Part shown: positions 31,337-43,928 of the stretch, piece by piece
Position numbering within the stretch: the stretch's first letter is position 1
How the letters are laid out: every line of letters starts with the position of its first letter
Origin: an uncultured Pelagibacteraceae bacterium
GTDB taxonomy: Bacteria > Pseudomonadota > Alphaproteobacteria > Pelagibacterales > Pelagibacteraceae
Assembly (NCBI GenBank): GCA_902569735.1
Contig: CACFVE010000005.1
Span: 1 to 64,000, forward strand
Direction: 5' to 3'
Length of the DNA stretch: 64,000 nt
The notes under the pieces: generated by a model
Databases searched by the model: none
The model's input: only the letters and a program-made list of their open reading frames with translations
What the model was told of the DNA's origin: nothing
Translations under genes and position numbers: made by a program

Positions 31337-31351
31337 TGATAATCATTTTCA
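31337..31351. promoter_or_regulatory. Fur-box-like 7-1-7 sequence TGATAATCATTTTCA
   Basis: One mismatch to TGATAATnATTATCA; between tRNA-Asp and nuoA. Confidence 0.4.
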
Positions 31352-31435
31352 TCTAAAATTAATAACCGCGCTAATATTGTTTCTGTACTCTTTCATTTTA
31401 AATGTTATAACTGATTCAAGAATTAATATAAGAAC

Positions 31436-31457
31436 CCCTAAACTTTAAGTATTAGGG
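31436..31457 (+). promoter_or_regulatory. Short hairpin in the nuo leader (CCCTAA...TTAGGG)
   Basis: CCCTAA (31436-31441) and TTAGGG (31452-31457), 6-bp stem ending 16 nt before the nuoA ATG. Confidence 0.4.
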
Positions 31458-31473
31458 TAGGTATTGATTAAAC

Positions 31474-31842
31474 ATGATTTATAACTTTTTAATAGACTAT
31501 CTATCAATAATAATTTTTCTATTTATTGCTTTATTTCTAAGCATTGGTTTTATAGTTATAAATTATTTAGCATCACCCTCTAACCCTGATCCTGAAAAAT
31601 TGTCTGCTTATGAATGTGGTTTTGAGCCATTTGAAGACTCAAGAATGGAGTTTGATGTAAGGTTTTATTTGGTGGCAATTTTATTTATCATATTTGATTT
31701 AGAGATAGCTTTCCTTTTTCCATGGGCAATATCTTTAGGTGATTTAGGCGCCCTTGGCTTTTGGTCGATGATGGTCTTCTTGGCTATTTTAACAATTGGA
31801 TTCATTTATGAATGGAAAAAAGGAGCTTTAGAATGGGAGTAA
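31474..31842 (+). CDS. nuoA: NADH-quinone oxidoreductase subunit A
   Basis: [35 protein letters not shown]. Confidence 0.96.
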   Translation: MIYNFLIDYLSIIIFLFIALFLSIGFIVINYLASPSNPDPEKLSAYECGFEPFEDSRMEFDVRFYLVAILFIIFDLEIAFLFPWAISLGDLGALGFWSMMVFLAILTIGFIYEWKKGALEWE

Positions 31843-32369
31843 ATTTTGGATCATTTTCAAAAAAAGAAAAAGAAATACCAGAGGAATTTAAAGATTTAGC
31901 AAAAGATTTTGCTGAAAAAGGTTTTATTACTACATCTTCTGAAAATTTAATTAATTGGGCTAGAACAGGCTCGTTACATTGGATGACATTTGGTCTAGCC
32001 TGCTGTGCTGTTGAGATGATGCATACATCAATGCCAAGGTATGATCTTGAAAGATTTGGTGCTGCTCCAAGAGCTTCTCCAAGGCAATCTGATGTAATGA
32101 TAGTAGCAGGAACTCTTACAAACAAAATGGCTCCTGCTCTTAGAAAAGTTTATGATCAAATGCCCGAGCCAAGATATGTTGTGTCAATGGGTAGCTGTGC
32201 AAACGGAGGAGGATACTATCATTATTCATACTCAGTAGTGAGAGGTTGTGATAAAATTGTTCCAGTCGATATCTATATTCCTGGATGCCCTCCTTCTGCT
32301 GAGGCACTTCTTTACGGAATTTTACAACTACAAAAAAAAATAAGAAGAGAAGGAACCTTACAAAGATAA
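31833..32369 (+). CDS. nuoB: NADH-quinone oxidoreductase subunit B
   Basis: [49 protein letters not shown]; start MGVNFG at 31833 preferred over the track's 31812. Confidence 0.95.
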   Translation: MGVNFGSFSKKEKEIPEEFKDLAKDFAEKGFITTSSENLINWARTGSLHWMTFGLACCAVEMMHTSMPRYDLERFGAAPRASPRQSDVMIVAGTLTNKMAPALRKVYDQMPEPRYVVSMGSCANGGGYYHYSYSVVRGCDKIVPVDIYIPGCPPSAEALLYGILQLQKKIRREGTLQR

Positions 32370-32977
32370 TGGCAATAGATAATTTAAAAAAACTGGAAAA
32401 ACTAATTAACTCAGAGTTAAGCAGCAAGATTCAAAATTCATCTATAAAAAATGGTGAGTTACTAATTGAAATAAATGAAAACAATTTAATCGAAGTATTA
32501 CAATTTTTAAAATCGAACGAAAAATGTAAATTTAGGCAATTAATCGATATTGCTGGAGTTGATTATCCCGAAGAAGAAAAACGTTTTCAATTAGTATATC
32601 TTCTTTTATCTCATGAAAGAAATGAAAGAATAAAGCTCTCAATCAAATTTCAATCTGACGAAATTATAAACTCAATTACAAAAATATTTTCTTCTGCTAA
32701 TTGGATGGAGAGAGAAGTGTTTGATATGTATGGAATAAAATTTAAAAATCATCCAGACTTAAGAAGAATTTTGACAGATTATGGTTTTAAAGGCCATCCT
32801 TTAAGAAAAGATTTTCCATTAACTGGTTTTAACGAAGTTAGATACAGCGAAAAAGAAAAAAAAGTTATTTATGAACCTGTAAAACTTGAACAAAATTACA
32901 GAAACTTTGATTTTGAAAGTCCATGGGAAGGAACAAATTATATAAAAGAAATTAAAAATTTGAAAAAAGATGGTTAA
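32369..32977 (+). CDS. nuoC: NADH-quinone oxidoreductase subunit C
   Basis: [42 protein letters not shown]. Confidence 0.96.
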   Translation: MAIDNLKKLEKLINSELSSKIQNSSIKNGELLIEINENNLIEVLQFLKSNEKCKFRQLIDIAGVDYPEEEKRFQLVYLLLSHERNERIKLSIKFQSDEIINSITKIFSSANWMEREVFDMYGIKFKNHPDLRRILTDYGFKGHPLRKDFPLTGFNEVRYSEKEKKVIYEPVKLEQNYRNFDFESPWEGTNYIKEIKNLKKDG

Positions 32978-34145
32978 AAGAACTAAATCTCTAAATTTAA
33001 ATTTTGGGCCTCAGCATCCAGCAGCACATGGTGTGCTTAGACTTATTCTTCAATTGGATGGAGAAGTTGTAGAAAAAGCAGACCCACATATTGGATTGCT
33101 TCATAGAGGAACGGAAAAACTTATTGAACATAAAACATATGCTCAAGCATTACCTTATTTTGATAGGTTAGATTATGTTGCTCCAATGAATCAAGAACAT
33201 GCTTTTGCTTTAGCAGCTGAAAAATTATTAAATATTGAAGTTCCAATTCGAGCAAAATATATACGGGTAATCTTTTGTGAAATTGGAAGAATTTTAAGTC
33301 ATATACTTAATGTAACTACTCAGGCATTGGATGTTGGAGCTTTAACCCCTTCTTTATGGGGTTTTGAGGAAAGAGAAACTTTAATGACTTTTTATGAAAG
33401 AGCTTCTGGATCAAGATTACATGCAAATTATTTTAGAACCGGAGGCGTCAATCAAGATGTGCCTTTAAGATTATTAGAGGATATTGAAAAATTTTGTAAA
33501 TCTTTTCCGAGAATCTTAAATGATTTGGAAAGCTTATTAACGGATAATCGTATATTTAAACAAAGGAATGTTGAAATTGGAATAGTAAGCAAACAAGAAG
33601 CATTAGATCATAGCTTTTCAGGAGTTATGTTAAGAGGATCAGGAGTTTCATGGGACCTAAGAAAATCTCAACCTTATGAAATATATAAAGATTTAGATTT
33701 TAAAATTCCTGTAGGAAAAAATGGTGATTGTTATGATCGTTATCTTTGCAGAATTGAAGAGATGAGGGAAAGTGTAAAAATCATTTTGCAATGTATAGAA
33801 AAAATACCTAAAGGGCCGATTAAATCAGTAGACGGCAAAATATCTCCTCCTAGCAGGCAAGACTTAAAACAGTCAATGGAAGCTCTAATACATCATTTTA
33901 AATTATTTACTGAAGGATACAGAGTACCAAAAGGAGATGTTTATACTGCAGTTGAAGCTCCCAAAGGAGAGTTTGGTGTTTATTTAATATCTGATGGAAG
34001 CAGTAAACCTTATAGGTGTAAAATAAGAGCACCTGGATTTTCTCATCTACAAGCAATGGATTATTTAATTCGCGGCCATATGCTAGCTGATGTACCAGCG
34101 GTACTTGGTTCTTTAGATATAGTTTTTGGTGAGGTAGATCGATGA
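32970..34145 (+). CDS. nuoD: NADH-quinone oxidoreductase subunit D
   Basis: [29 protein letters not shown]. Confidence 0.97.
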   Translation: MVKRTKSLNLNFGPQHPAAHGVLRLILQLDGEVVEKADPHIGLLHRGTEKLIEHKTYAQALPYFDRLDYVAPMNQEHAFALAAEKLLNIEVPIRAKYIRVIFCEIGRILSHILNVTTQALDVGALTPSLWGFEERETLMTFYERASGSRLHANYFRTGGVNQDVPLRLLEDIEKFCKSFPRILNDLESLLTDNRIFKQRNVEIGIVSKQEALDHSFSGVMLRGSGVSWDLRKSQPYEIYKDLDFKIPVGKNGDCYDRYLCRIEEMRESVKIILQCIEKIPKGPIKSVDGKISPPSRQDLKQSMEALIHHFKLFTEGYRVPKGDVYTAVEAPKGEFGVYLISDGSSKPYRCKIRAPGFSHLQAMDYLIRGHMLADVPAVLGSLDIVFGEVDR

Positions 34146-34747
34146 GTTTAAAAAAAGTACATTCAGAACAACCAAAAGAATTTAAGTTTTCCAACGAGAA
34201 TTTAAAAAAAGCCGAAGAAATATTAAAAAGGTACCCTGAAAAAAATAGAAAGAGCGCTGTTATGCCTTTTTTATATTTAGCACAAAGACAAAATAATAAT
34301 TGGATTCCATTAGCTGCATTGAAGTACATAGCTAACCATCTTTCAATGCCATACATTTCTGTTTATGAAATAGCAACTTTTTATTCTATGTATAACCTTG
34401 CTCCGGTAGGTAAGCATTTCGTACAAGTTTGCACAACAACACCGTGTCTAATTCGTGGAGCGGATAAGATTGTCAAATTATGCAAAGAAAAGATTGCATC
34501 AAGTGAAAATACTTTATCTAAAGATGGTACTTGTTCTTGGATGGAAGTGGAGTGTTTAGGTGCTTGTGTTAATGCACCCATGATACAAGTTAACGATGAC
34601 TACTACGAAGATCTAAATGAAAAAAGCACTATTGAGATTTTAGACTCTTTAATTAAAGATAAACCTTTAAAACCAGGTTCTTACAGAGGACGTCAGAGCA
34701 CTGCTCCTGAAAAAAAACAATTAAAAAATGGAGAAAGTCATGCTTAA
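34142..34747 (+). CDS. nuoE: NADH-quinone oxidoreductase subunit E
   Basis: [37 protein letters not shown]. Confidence 0.96.
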   Translation: MSLKKVHSEQPKEFKFSNENLKKAEEILKRYPEKNRKSAVMPFLYLAQRQNNNWIPLAALKYIANHLSMPYISVYEIATFYSMYNLAPVGKHFVQVCTTTPCLIRGADKIVKLCKEKIASSENTLSKDGTCSWMEVECLGACVNAPMIQVNDDYYEDLNEKSTIEILDSLIKDKPLKPGSYRGRQSTAPEKKQLKNGESHA

Positions 34748-36071
34748 GCCTGAAGATAAAATTTTTAAAAATCTTTATAATGAACTGGGTTGGGAAATTA
34801 ATAGCGCAATCAAAAGAAATGATTGGAAAGACACTAAAAATATAATTTCTAAAGGAAGGGAGTGGATTATTAATGAGGTAAAAACTTCTGAGCTTAGAGG
34901 AAGAGGAGGAGCGGGGTTTTCCACAGGTCTAAAATGGTCATTTGCTCCACAAGAAGTTGGTTCAAGACCGCACTACTTAGTCATTAATGCAGATGAGTCA
35001 GAGCCTGGAACTTGCAAGGATAGAGATATATTAAGGTTTGAACCTCAAAAATTAATTGAAGGCTGTTTGATAGCTGGTTATGCGGTGAACGCACATGTTT
35101 GCTATATTTATATTAGAGGAGAATACATTAAAGAAGGTAAAAGACTACAAGATGCTATTGATCAAGCATATAAAAAAAACTTTTTAGGAAAAAACGCATG
35201 TGACACTGGATGGGATTTTGATATTCACATTCATTATGGAGCTGGCGCTTACATTTGTGGGGAAGAAACAGCTTTACTAGAGAGTATGGAGGGAAATAAA
35301 GGTCAACCAAGATTAAAACCTCCTTTTCCTGCGTTAGTGGGTTTGTATGGATGCCCAACAATAGTTAATAACGTAGAGACAATAGCAGTTGTACCAACAA
35401 TTCTTAGAAGAGGTGGTAAATGGTTTGCTTCAATCGGTAAACCAAAAAACACTGGAACTAAAATATTTTGTATTTCTGGAAATGTAAATTCTCCATGTAA
35501 TGTTGAAGAGGAAATGGGTATTCCACTTAAAGAATTAATTGAAAAATATGCCGGTGGAGTAATAGGAGGCTGGGAAAACCTTCAAGCGGTAATTCCTGGT
35601 GGTTCATCAATGCCTTTACTATCCAAAAAAATATGTGACACGATTACGATGGACTTTGACTCTTTAATTAAAAATAAAAGTGGATTGGGCACAGCCGGTA
35701 TAGTTGTTATAAATAAAAATCAAGACATTGTTTCTTGTATGGCAAGAATAGCGAGATTTTATAAGCACGAAAGCTGTGGTCAGTGTACGCCTTGTAGGGA
35801 AGGGGCGGGTTGGATGTGGAGAATTCTTGATAGAGTCGCTAAAAGAAAAGCAACCTTCAGTGATGTAGACTTATTGTCAGATGTAACAAAACAAATTGAA
35901 GGACATACAATTTGTGCATTTGGAGAAGGAGCTGCTTGGCCAGTTCAAGGTTTGTTAAGACATTTTAGAAAAGAAATAGAAAGTCGTTGTAGAGAAGAAC
36001 CTTTAATAAAGAAAAAAATAGATAACCCATATTTAGTTGATCAACATTTGTTGGAGGATAAAAATGCCTAA
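34728..36071 (+). CDS. nuoF: NADH-quinone oxidoreductase subunit F
   Basis: [45 protein letters not shown] at 34740 is an alternative start. Confidence 0.96.
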   Translation: MEKVMLKPEDKIFKNLYNELGWEINSAIKRNDWKDTKNIISKGREWIINEVKTSELRGRGGAGFSTGLKWSFAPQEVGSRPHYLVINADESEPGTCKDRDILRFEPQKLIEGCLIAGYAVNAHVCYIYIRGEYIKEGKRLQDAIDQAYKKNFLGKNACDTGWDFDIHIHYGAGAYICGEETALLESMEGNKGQPRLKPPFPALVGLYGCPTIVNNVETIAVVPTILRRGGKWFASIGKPKNTGTKIFCISGNVNSPCNVEEEMGIPLKELIEKYAGGVIGGWENLQAVIPGGSSMPLLSKKICDTITMDFDSLIKNKSGLGTAGIVVINKNQDIVSCMARIARFYKHESCGQCTPCREGAGWMWRILDRVAKRKATFSDVDLLSDVTKQIEGHTICAFGEGAAWPVQGLLRHFRKEIESRCREEPLIKKKIDNPYLVDQHLLEDKNA

Positions 36072-38118
36072 AATTAATATAAATGGGAAAGAGATAGAAT
36101 TTGAAAAAGGCATGACAATTTTACAAGCTTGTGAGCTTGCAAATGTAGAGATACCAAGATTTTGTTATCACGAAAAATTATCTATAGCAGGAAATTGTAG
36201 AATGTGTTTGGTTGAAATGGACAAATCTCCAAAACCAATAGCATCTTGTGCCATGCCAGCAGCTGAAGGTATGAATATTAAAACCAACACTGCATTCGTT
36301 GAAAAAGCAAGAAAAGGTGTAATGGAATTTTTATTAGCTAATCATCCATTAGATTGTCCAGTTTGTGATCAAGGAGGAGAATGCGATTTGCAGGATCAAT
36401 CTATGTTTTATGGAGTTGATAAATCAAGATTTGTGGAAAATAAAAGACAAGTAAAGGAAAAATATATGGGTCCTTTAATAAAAACCCAAATGACGAGATG
36501 TATTCATTGCACAAGATGTGTCAGGTTTGCAACTGAAGTTGCAGGAGTTCCGGAAATAGGAGCTATAGGCAGGGGTGAGAACATGGAAATTACAACTTAT
36601 TTAGAAAAAGCAATGGAGTCAGAGCTTTCTGCTAACGTTATAGACCTATGTCCAGTGGGAGCTTTAACTTCAAAACCTTATGCTTTTGAAGCTAGACCTT
36701 GGGAGTTGAAAAAGACAGAGAGCATTGATGTAATGGACTCAGTAGGTTCAAATATTAGAGTTGATACATATAATTGGGAAGTAAAAAGAATATTACCAAG
36801 ATTAAACAATGATATTAATGAAGAGTGGATTTCTGACAAGACAAGATATTCTTGCGATGGTTTATTAAAACAGAGAATAGATGTTCCATACGTTAAAAAA
36901 GATAATAAATTACAAAAATCTACCTGGGACGAAGTAATTAATCTAATATCTAATAAAATTAAATCGATAAAATCAGATGAAATAGGTGGGCATATTGGAG
37001 ATTTGGTAAATCTAGAAAACGCTTTGGCTTTTAAAAAATTTTTTAAAGTTTTTAATAGCCAAAATTTAGAATTTAGAGAAAAAAAGTTTTATATAAATTC
37101 GTCAGAAAAAAGCAATTATATATTCAACACTTCAATTAAAGGCATAGAGGAATCAGACTTAATTCTTTTAATTGGTACAAATCCAAGATTAGAGGCTACA
37201 ATGTTAAATGCTCGAATAAGAAAAACATTTGTGCAAAAAAGTGTGCCTATATATTCAATCGGTAATCCTGGAGATCTTACTTATGAATATACTGTAATAG
37301 GAAACAAAACAGATGATATAAGAAAAATAATAAACAATGAAGTTGAATTTTCTAAAAAATTACTATCATCAAAAAAACCTATAATAATTATTGGCGAGTC
37401 GGCTTTAGAACTTAAAAGCGGTAAGTATATTTTGGAAGAATTTAAAAATTTATTAAAAAAAAATAATTTTATTAATAAAGATTGGAACGCTTTTAATTTT
37501 TTACCACAAAATGCATCCACTGTTGGCTTAATAGATTTAAAAGTTTTGCCAAAAGATGATGAAGAAAATTGTTCTTTTTTTGAAAAGTTAAAAAATAACA
37601 AATTTAAATTATTATATCTTTTGGGTTCAGATAATTTAGAAATTAAAAAAGATAAAGAGTTTATTATTTATCAAGGAAGTCATGGCGACAGAGGTGCAGA
37701 GATAGCTGATATAGTTCTTCCTAGTGCCGCTTATACAGAACAAAATGGTCTATATGAAAACTTGGAAGGTCGAGTTCAAGAATGTAAAAAAGCCTCATAT
37801 CCTATTGGAGATTCCTTAGAAGATTGGAAAATTTTTAATTTAATTATGAAAAAATTAGATAAAACTGAAAATTTATCAAATTTTGACACATTAAGAAAAG
37901 AAGTTTTAAACACTATACCAAATTTTTCTAAATTAAACGAGCTTCCGGTTTACAAAGATAGTGCAAATATAAATTATGAAACAAGTTTTATAAATGAAGA
38001 TGTTTTAATTAGAGAACTGGACTATTTTTATAGCAATTCTATCTCTCGAGCATCGAAAACGATGAATGAATGTCGTCAAATTAATCAAAAATCTAAAAAA
38101 ACAGGAACTGATAATTAA
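36064..38118 (+). CDS. nuoG: NADH-quinone oxidoreductase subunit G
   Basis: [24 protein letters not shown] start at 36064; [29 protein letters not shown]. Confidence 0.95.
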   Translation: MPKININGKEIEFEKGMTILQACELANVEIPRFCYHEKLSIAGNCRMCLVEMDKSPKPIASCAMPAAEGMNIKTNTAFVEKARKGVMEFLLANHPLDCPVCDQGGECDLQDQSMFYGVDKSRFVENKRQVKEKYMGPLIKTQMTRCIHCTRCVRFATEVAGVPEIGAIGRGENMEITTYLEKAMESELSANVIDLCPVGALTSKPYAFEARPWELKKTESIDVMDSVGSNIRVDTYNWEVKRILPRLNNDINEEWISDKTRYSCDGLLKQRIDVPYVKKDNKLQKSTWDEVINLISNKIKSIKSDEIGGHIGDLVNLENALAFKKFFKVFNSQNLEFREKKFYINSSEKSNYIFNTSIKGIEESDLILLIGTNPRLEATMLNARIRKTFVQKSVPIYSIGNPGDLTYEYTVIGNKTDDIRKIINNEVEFSKKLLSSKKPIIIIGESALELKSGKYILEEFKNLLKKNNFINKDWNAFNFLPQNASTVGLIDLKVLPKDDEENCSFFEKLKNNKFKLLYLLGSDNLEIKKDKEFIIYQGSHGDRGAEIADIVLPSAAYTEQNGLYENLEGRVQECKKASYPIGDSLEDWKIFNLIMKKLDKTENLSNFDTLRKEVLNTIPNFSKLNELPVYKDSANINYETSFINEDVLIRELDYFYSNSISRASKTMNECRQINQKSKKTGTDN

Positions 38119-39125
38119 TGATAGAATATTTACAAATTTTAGGATTTGAAGTTTATAAGATCCTTTTCTTACTTATACCTATACTCGTTTCTGTAGCAAT
38201 GATTGTATGGTTAGATAGAAGAGTTTGGGGCTTAGTTCAAAAAAGAAGAGGGCCTAATGTTGTTGGTCCTTTTGGTCTTTTTCAGACTTTAGCCGATGCT
38301 TTAAAGTATATTTTTAAAGAAATTATTATTCCCGCTAGTGCTAATAAAGTGGTTTTTATTCTTGCTCCAATAGTAACTATGACACTAGCTTTAGTTGCTT
38401 GGGCTGTTATTCCAATGAGCGAGGAATTTGTATTGTCAGATATTAATGTAGGTGTGTTGTATTTATTTGCGGTTTCATCACTTGGTGTTTATGGAATAAT
38501 TATGGGTGGTTGGGCCTCCAACTCAAAATATCCTTTTCTTGGAGCTATTAGATCAGCTGCTCAGATGGTCTCCTACGAGGTTTCGATAGGCATAATTATA
38601 ATAAATGTTCTTTTATGCGTTGGCTCATTAAATTTAAAAGACATTGTCTTAGCACAACAAGACTTATGGTATGTGATACCACTTTTTCCTATGTTTGTTA
38701 TTTTTTTTATTTCGGCTCTGGCAGAAACAAATAGACCACCTTTCGATTTGCCCGAGGCCGAAGCAGAATTAGTTGCTGGCTATCAAACAGAATATTCAGG
38801 AATGATGTACGCTATGTTTTGGCTTGGAGAATATGCAAATATTCTCTTAATGTGTGCAATGGGCTCTATACTATTTCTTGGAGGTTGGTTGCCATTAATT
38901 GATATTTATCCACTTAATTTAGTTCCAGCTCCAATTTGGATGGTGCTTAAAATTTTATTTTTGTTTTTCTTATTTGCACTAATCAAAGCTATTGTACCTA
39001 GATATAGATATGATCAGCTTATGAGATTAGGTTGGAAAATTTTCTTACCTTTTTCTTTAATTTATCTAGTTTTAACAGCAAGTTTTTTATTTTATTTTGA
39101 AAAATTGCCTAAGGGGAATTTTTAA
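38118..39125 (+). CDS. nuoH: NADH-quinone oxidoreductase subunit H
   Basis: [49 protein letters not shown]. Confidence 0.97.
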   Translation: MIEYLQILGFEVYKILFLLIPILVSVAMIVWLDRRVWGLVQKRRGPNVVGPFGLFQTLADALKYIFKEIIIPASANKVVFILAPIVTMTLALVAWAVIPMSEEFVLSDINVGVLYLFAVSSLGVYGIIMGGWASNSKYPFLGAIRSAAQMVSYEVSIGIIIINVLLCVGSLNLKDIVLAQQDLWYVIPLFPMFVIFFISALAETNRPPFDLPEAEAELVAGYQTEYSGMMYAMFWLGEYANILLMCAMGSILFLGGWLPLIDIYPLNLVPAPIWMVLKILFLFFLFALIKAIVPRYRYDQLMRLGWKIFLPFSLIYLVLTASFLFYFEKLPKGNF

Positions 39126-39610
39126 TGTCATTTAGCAGAATTTTAAAAACGATATTTCTTGTAGAATTTATTTCTGGATTATACCTTGCAATTAAAGAGC
39201 TATTTAAAAAATCAAAAACTATTAATTATCCTTTTGAAAAAGGATCGATAAGCCCACGAATGAGAGGCGAGCATGCTTTAAGAAGATATCCTAATGGAGA
39301 AGAGAGGTGTATAGCTTGCAAATTGTGCGAGGCAGTGTGTCCTGCTCAAGCAATTACAATAGAGTCAACTGAAAGAGCAGATGGAAGCAGAAAAACAACA
39401 AGATATGATATTGATATGCTTAAATGTATTTATTGTGGGTTATGCCAAGAGTCATGTCCAGTAGATGCTATAGTTCAAGGACCAAATTTCGAGTTTGCTA
39501 CAGAAACTAGAGAAGAACTTTACTATAATAAAGAAAAGCTTTTGGCAAATGGGGATAGATGGGAGTCTGTTTTAGCAAAAAATATTAAATTAGATAAACC
39601 ATATAGATGA
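39125..39610 (+). CDS. nuoI: NADH-quinone oxidoreductase subunit I
   Basis: Two 4Fe-4S motifs [12 protein letters not shown] and [12 protein letters not shown]. Confidence 0.97.
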   Translation: MSFSRILKTIFLVEFISGLYLAIKELFKKSKTINYPFEKGSISPRMRGEHALRRYPNGEERCIACKLCEAVCPAQAITIESTERADGSRKTTRYDIDMLKCIYCGLCQESCPVDAIVQGPNFEFATETREELYYNKEKLLANGDRWESVLAKNIKLDKPYR

Positions 39611-40233
39611 TATTTCATTCAATTTTCTTCTATTTCTTTTCGATTATAGCAATTTTCTCCTCTTTGATGGTAATAACATCCAGAAGTACTATTAATTCTG
39701 TTTTCTTTTTAATTTTAGATTTTATTTCAGTTAGCTGCTTATTCATTATGGTTGGTGCAGAATTTTTAGGAATGATACTCTTAATTGTATATGTGGGCGC
39801 GGTGGCAGTACTTTTTTTATTCGTAGTGATGATGCTAAATGTTGCTGAACAAAAACAATCTTGGTTTATTGGACAAAAGACAACTCATTTACCTACGGGA
39901 TTAATAGTAAGTTTATTGATACTTTTAGAGTTATTAGTTGTAGTTGGAGGGTGGAAATATAAAGAAGATTTTATGTCAAGCAGCACCTTAGTTTTATCTG
40001 AAGTTTCCAATACTCATCAATTAGGCCTAGTAATGTACACTGACTATATCCTGTTTTTTCAAATTGCAGGCATAATTCTGCTTTTATCTATGATTGGAGC
40101 TATTCTATTAACATTTAGAGAGAGAACTGGAGTGAAGAAACAAAGTTACTTTAGACAAATATCCAGAAATCCTAAGTCTGCTGTAGAACTTATAGATGTT
40201 GAGTCAAATAAAGGAGTCAAAATAGATGATTGA
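39607..40233 (+). CDS. nuoJ: NADH-quinone oxidoreductase subunit J
   Basis: [28 protein letters not shown]. Confidence 0.95.
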   Translation: MIFHSIFFYFFSIIAIFSSLMVITSRSTINSVFFLILDFISVSCLFIMVGAEFLGMILLIVYVGAVAVLFLFVVMMLNVAEQKQSWFIGQKTTHLPTGLIVSLLILLELLVVVGGWKYKEDFMSSSTLVLSEVSNTHQLGLVMYTDYILFFQIAGIILLLSMIGAILLTFRERTGVKKQSYFRQISRNPKSAVELIDVESNKGVKIDD

Positions 40234-40537
40234 AATAGGGTTAGGTCATTATTTATCTTTAGGTGCAATAATTTTCTTTTTAGGAATAATCGGAATTTTT
40301 TTAAATAGAAAAAATGTAATCGTAATTTTAATGTCTATTGAGTTAATTTTATTATCTGTAAATATAAATTTAATTTCATTTTCTATTTTTTCTGGAGATA
40401 TTGTAGGCCAGATATTTACTATGTTGATTCTAACTGTAGCTGCAGCCGAGGCAGCAATAGGACTTGCTATTATTGTCATCTATTACAGAAACAAAGGATC
40501 TATAAGAGTAGAAGATATCCACGGCATGAAAGGATAA
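40226..40537 (+). CDS. nuoK: NADH-quinone oxidoreductase subunit K
   Basis: [42 protein letters not shown]. Confidence 0.95.
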   Translation: MIEIGLGHYLSLGAIIFFLGIIGIFLNRKNVIVILMSIELILLSVNINLISFSIFSGDIVGQIFTMLILTVAAAEAAIGLAIIVIYYRNKGSIRVEDIHGMKG

Positions 40538-42445
40538 ATGGAATACGCTATTATTTTACTTCCTTTAATTGGATCTATATTTGGTTATTTATTTAAATCA
40601 TTTTATAAATTTTTCTCAGAAATTTTTACTAGTTTACTAGTAATTATCTCAGCTATTTTATCTCTTGTTGTTTTTTGGAATGGTATTGAAAAGAATATTT
40701 ATGGTAATTATAAAATTATAGAATGGATTAGTTCTGGGAACTTTGTAGCAAATTGGTCAATTAATATAGATCCATTAAGTTCGGTAATGTTGGTGGTCGT
40801 TACATTCGTTTCAGCATTAGTTCATGTCTATTCAATTGGATATATGAGCCATGACCCTCATAAACCTAGATTTATGTCTTATCTTTCGCTTTTTACATTT
40901 TCAATGTTAGTTTTGGTAGTTTCAGACAACTTTTTACAATTATTTTTTGGCTGGGAGGGTGTAGGCCTATGTTCATATTTGTTGATAGGTTTTTGGTATA
41001 AAAAAGAAACCGCTAACAATGCAGCTATAAAAGCTTTTATAGTAAACAGAATTGGAGATTTTGGTCTTGCAATAGGAATATTTCTAATTTTTTTCTTTTT
41101 CGGGACAATTAATTTTCAAGAAGTCTTTCAAGCTGTTCCACAATTTTATGAAGAAAAACTATTATTTTTTGGATTTGAGGCAAATTTAATAACCTTAATT
41201 TGTTTATTTTTATTTATTGGAGCCATGGGAAAATCTGCTCAATTTTTATTACATACATGGTTGCCAGACGCGATGGAAGGACCAACTCCTGTTTCAGCTT
41301 TAATTCATGCAGCAACAATGGTAACTGCTGGAGTATTTTTAGTTGTGCGGTGTTCTCCATTGTTTGAATATTCTCAAGTGGCATTAAATCTAGTTTCAAT
41401 AGTAGGAATGATAACAGCAATTTTTGCTGCTTCTGTAGCCCTGGTTCAAAACGATATAAAAAAAATTATTGCATACTCAACTTGTAGTCAATTGGGGTAC
41501 ATGTTTTTTGCAGCAGGCATCGGCGCATATCATGTAGCAGTTTTTCATTTGTTTACTCATGCATTCTTTAAAGCTTTATTATTTTTAGGCTCAGGTTCTG
41601 TTATTCATGCTTTTAAAGATGAACAAGATATAAGAAATATGGGTGGTGTAAGAAAAAAACTACCTTTCACCTATTTTTTAATGTTGATAGGAACTTTAGC
41701 TCTTACGGGATTTCCATTTTTATCAGGTTTTTATTCTAAAGATGCAATTATTGAGTTTGCATATTTGAGTAATTCATTATTAGGAAATTGTGCAGTCATA
41801 ATAGGTATATTTACAGCTTTTTTAACTTCAATATATTCTTGGAGATTATTTTTTAAAACATTCCACGGCTCATATAATAATACAAAAATTGATATCTCTG
41901 AGACTCATGAATCCCCATTAGTAATGTTAATACCATTATTTTTTTTAGCAGTTGGTTCTATATTTGCTGGATTTTTATTTAAAGAAGTTTTTATCGGGCA
42001 TCACAGCAATGATTTTTGGCGAACCTCTATTTTCTTCATTAATGAAATTAAACATGATTATGTACCTTTATGGCTATTATTAATTACACCTGTTGTGGTA
42101 GTTATTTCCATACCATTATCATTTTACTATTATATATCTAATACCAAGTTTATTGATAACCTAAAAAACAAAAGCTTACCTTTATATAAATTTCTTTTAA
42201 ACAAATGGTATATCGATGAACTATATGATTTCTTGTTTGTTAATTCAGCCAAAAAAATTGGCTCTTTTTTTTGGAAAAGAGGAGATGTAGGTACAATTGA
42301 TAGGTTTGGACCTGATGGAATTTCAAAATTAATAAAGATTATTTCAAATAAAGCCGGACGATTACAAACCGGTTTTATTTATGATTATGCTTTTGTAATG
42401 TTAATAGGTTTATCGATTCTTTTAACTTATTTAATTTTAAACTAA
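40538..42445 (+). CDS. nuoL: NADH-quinone oxidoreductase subunit L
   Basis: FFGWEGVGLCSYLLIGFW, HTWLPDAMEGPTPVSALIHAATMVTAGV. Confidence 0.97.
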   Translation: MEYAIILLPLIGSIFGYLFKSFYKFFSEIFTSLLVIISAILSLVVFWNGIEKNIYGNYKIIEWISSGNFVANWSINIDPLSSVMLVVVTFVSALVHVYSIGYMSHDPHKPRFMSYLSLFTFSMLVLVVSDNFLQLFFGWEGVGLCSYLLIGFWYKKETANNAAIKAFIVNRIGDFGLAIGIFLIFFFFGTINFQEVFQAVPQFYEEKLLFFGFEANLITLICLFLFIGAMGKSAQFLLHTWLPDAMEGPTPVSALIHAATMVTAGVFLVVRCSPLFEYSQVALNLVSIVGMITAIFAASVALVQNDIKKIIAYSTCSQLGYMFFAAGIGAYHVAVFHLFTHAFFKALLFLGSGSVIHAFKDEQDIRNMGGVRKKLPFTYFLMLIGTLALTGFPFLSGFYSKDAIIEFAYLSNSLLGNCAVIIGIFTAFLTSIYSWRLFFKTFHGSYNNTKIDISETHESPLVMLIPLFFLAVGSIFAGFLFKEVFIGHHSNDFWRTSIFFINEIKHDYVPLWLLLITPVVVVISIPLSFYYYISNTKFIDNLKNKSLPLYKFLLNKWYIDELYDFLFVNSAKKIGSFFWKRGDVGTIDRFGPDGISKLIKIISNKAGRLQTGFIYDYAFVMLIGLSILLTYLILN

Positions 42446-42446
42446 T

Positions 42447-43925
42447 ATGAATTTTCCAATTCTATCAACTTTAATTTTTTTACCTTTATTAAGTTCTTTT
42501 TTTATTTTTTTGTCTAAAGATAAAAAAAATAATTTTGGGCCAATTTATATTTCATTATTCAGCAGTATAGCTACTTTTTTATTATCATTATTTTTATGGT
42601 ATTCCTTGGATATTAATACAGCAGATTTTCAATTCGTAGAGGAAAAATCCTGGATAAATGATTTTATTAAATTTAAATTAGGAGTTGATGGTATTTCTAT
42701 TTTATTTATTGTTTTAACAACTTTTATAACACCAATATGTATTATTTCTTGTATTAATAGCGTCAAAAACAGAGTTAAAGAGTTTTTAATAGCTATTTTA
42801 ATACTTGAAACATTTATGATAGGAGTTTTTTGCTCCTTAGATTTAATAATATTTTATCTATTTTTTGAGGCTGGATTAATACCAATGTTTTTAATTATTG
42901 GTGTTTGGGGAGGATCAAGAAGAGTTTATTCAGCTTTTAAATTTTTTCTTTTTACTCTCTTAGGTTCCGTTTTAATGTTAGTCGCTATAATAGCAATTTA
43001 TTGGATAACAGGTACTACGGATGTAACAGAAATTTATAATATAAAAATTCCTCAAGAGTACCAAAATTTATTATGGTTAGCTTTTTTAAGTTCCTTTGCT
43101 GTTAAGATGCCAATGTGGCCTGTCCATACTTGGCTACCAGATGCTCACGTTGAAGCACCTACAGCTGGATCAGTGATTTTGGCGGCAATTCTTTTAAAAA
43201 TGGCTGGGTATGGTTTTTTAAGATTCTCTATACCTATGTTTCCATTCGCGTCTGAATTTTTTACACCATTAATCTATAGCTTAAGTATCATAGCAATTAT
43301 TTATACTTCACTAGTAGCGTTGATGCAGGATGATATGAAAAAACTAATTGCCTATTCATCGGTTGCTCATATGGGTTATGTAACATTAGGAATTTTTACT
43401 TTCACAAAACAAGGTATTGAAGGAAGTATTTTTCAAATGATTAGTCATGGTCTGATTTCTGCTGCCTTATTTTTATGTGTCGGTGTTGTTTATGATAGAT
43501 TACATTCTAGGTTAATTAGTACTTACGGAGGTTTAGTAAATTATTTACCAAAATATTCATTTTTGTTTTTGGTATTTGCTTTGGCTGCTCTTGGTTTACC
43601 AGGGACCACAGGTTTTTTGGGAGAATTTTTAGTTTTAACAGGAACTTTTCAAAAAAGTTATTTAGCTGCATTATTAGGAACTTTTGGGGTAGTTTTGGGC
43701 GCAGCATACATGTTATGGCTCAGCAAAAGAGTAATTTTTGGAGTTACGACAAATCCTGAAATTAAAACTTTAAGTGATGTTAATAAGTCTGAAATTATAA
43801 TGTTAGTTTCTTTAGCTTTTTTAATAATATTTTTTGGTTTTTATCCTGTTCCTCTCATGGAAACATTTGGTGTTTCAGTGAATAGTTTGATTGACAATTA
43901 TCAACTAGCTTTAAATTCAAGGTAA
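42447..43925 (+). CDS. nuoM: NADH-quinone oxidoreductase subunit M
   Basis: FFEAGLIPMFLIIGVWGG, PVHTWLPDAHVEAPTAGSVILAAILLKMAGYG. Confidence 0.97.
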   Translation: MNFPILSTLIFLPLLSSFFIFLSKDKKNNFGPIYISLFSSIATFLLSLFLWYSLDINTADFQFVEEKSWINDFIKFKLGVDGISILFIVLTTFITPICIISCINSVKNRVKEFLIAILILETFMIGVFCSLDLIIFYLFFEAGLIPMFLIIGVWGGSRRVYSAFKFFLFTLLGSVLMLVAIIAIYWITGTTDVTEIYNIKIPQEYQNLLWLAFLSSFAVKMPMWPVHTWLPDAHVEAPTAGSVILAAILLKMAGYGFLRFSIPMFPFASEFFTPLIYSLSIIAIIYTSLVALMQDDMKKLIAYSSVAHMGYVTLGIFTFTKQGIEGSIFQMISHGLISAALFLCVGVVYDRLHSRLISTYGGLVNYLPKYSFLFLVFALAALGLPGTTGFLGEFLVLTGTFQKSYLAALLGTFGVVLGAAYMLWLSKRVIFGVTTNPEIKTLSDVNKSEIIMLVSLAFLIIFFGFYPVPLMETFGVSVNSLIDNYQLALNSR

Positions 43926-43928
43926 GAA

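Noticed and set aside
33907-34356. 149-aa minus-strand ORF across nuoD/nuoE
   Set aside because: Antisense to two conserved complex I genes; no recognisable domain.
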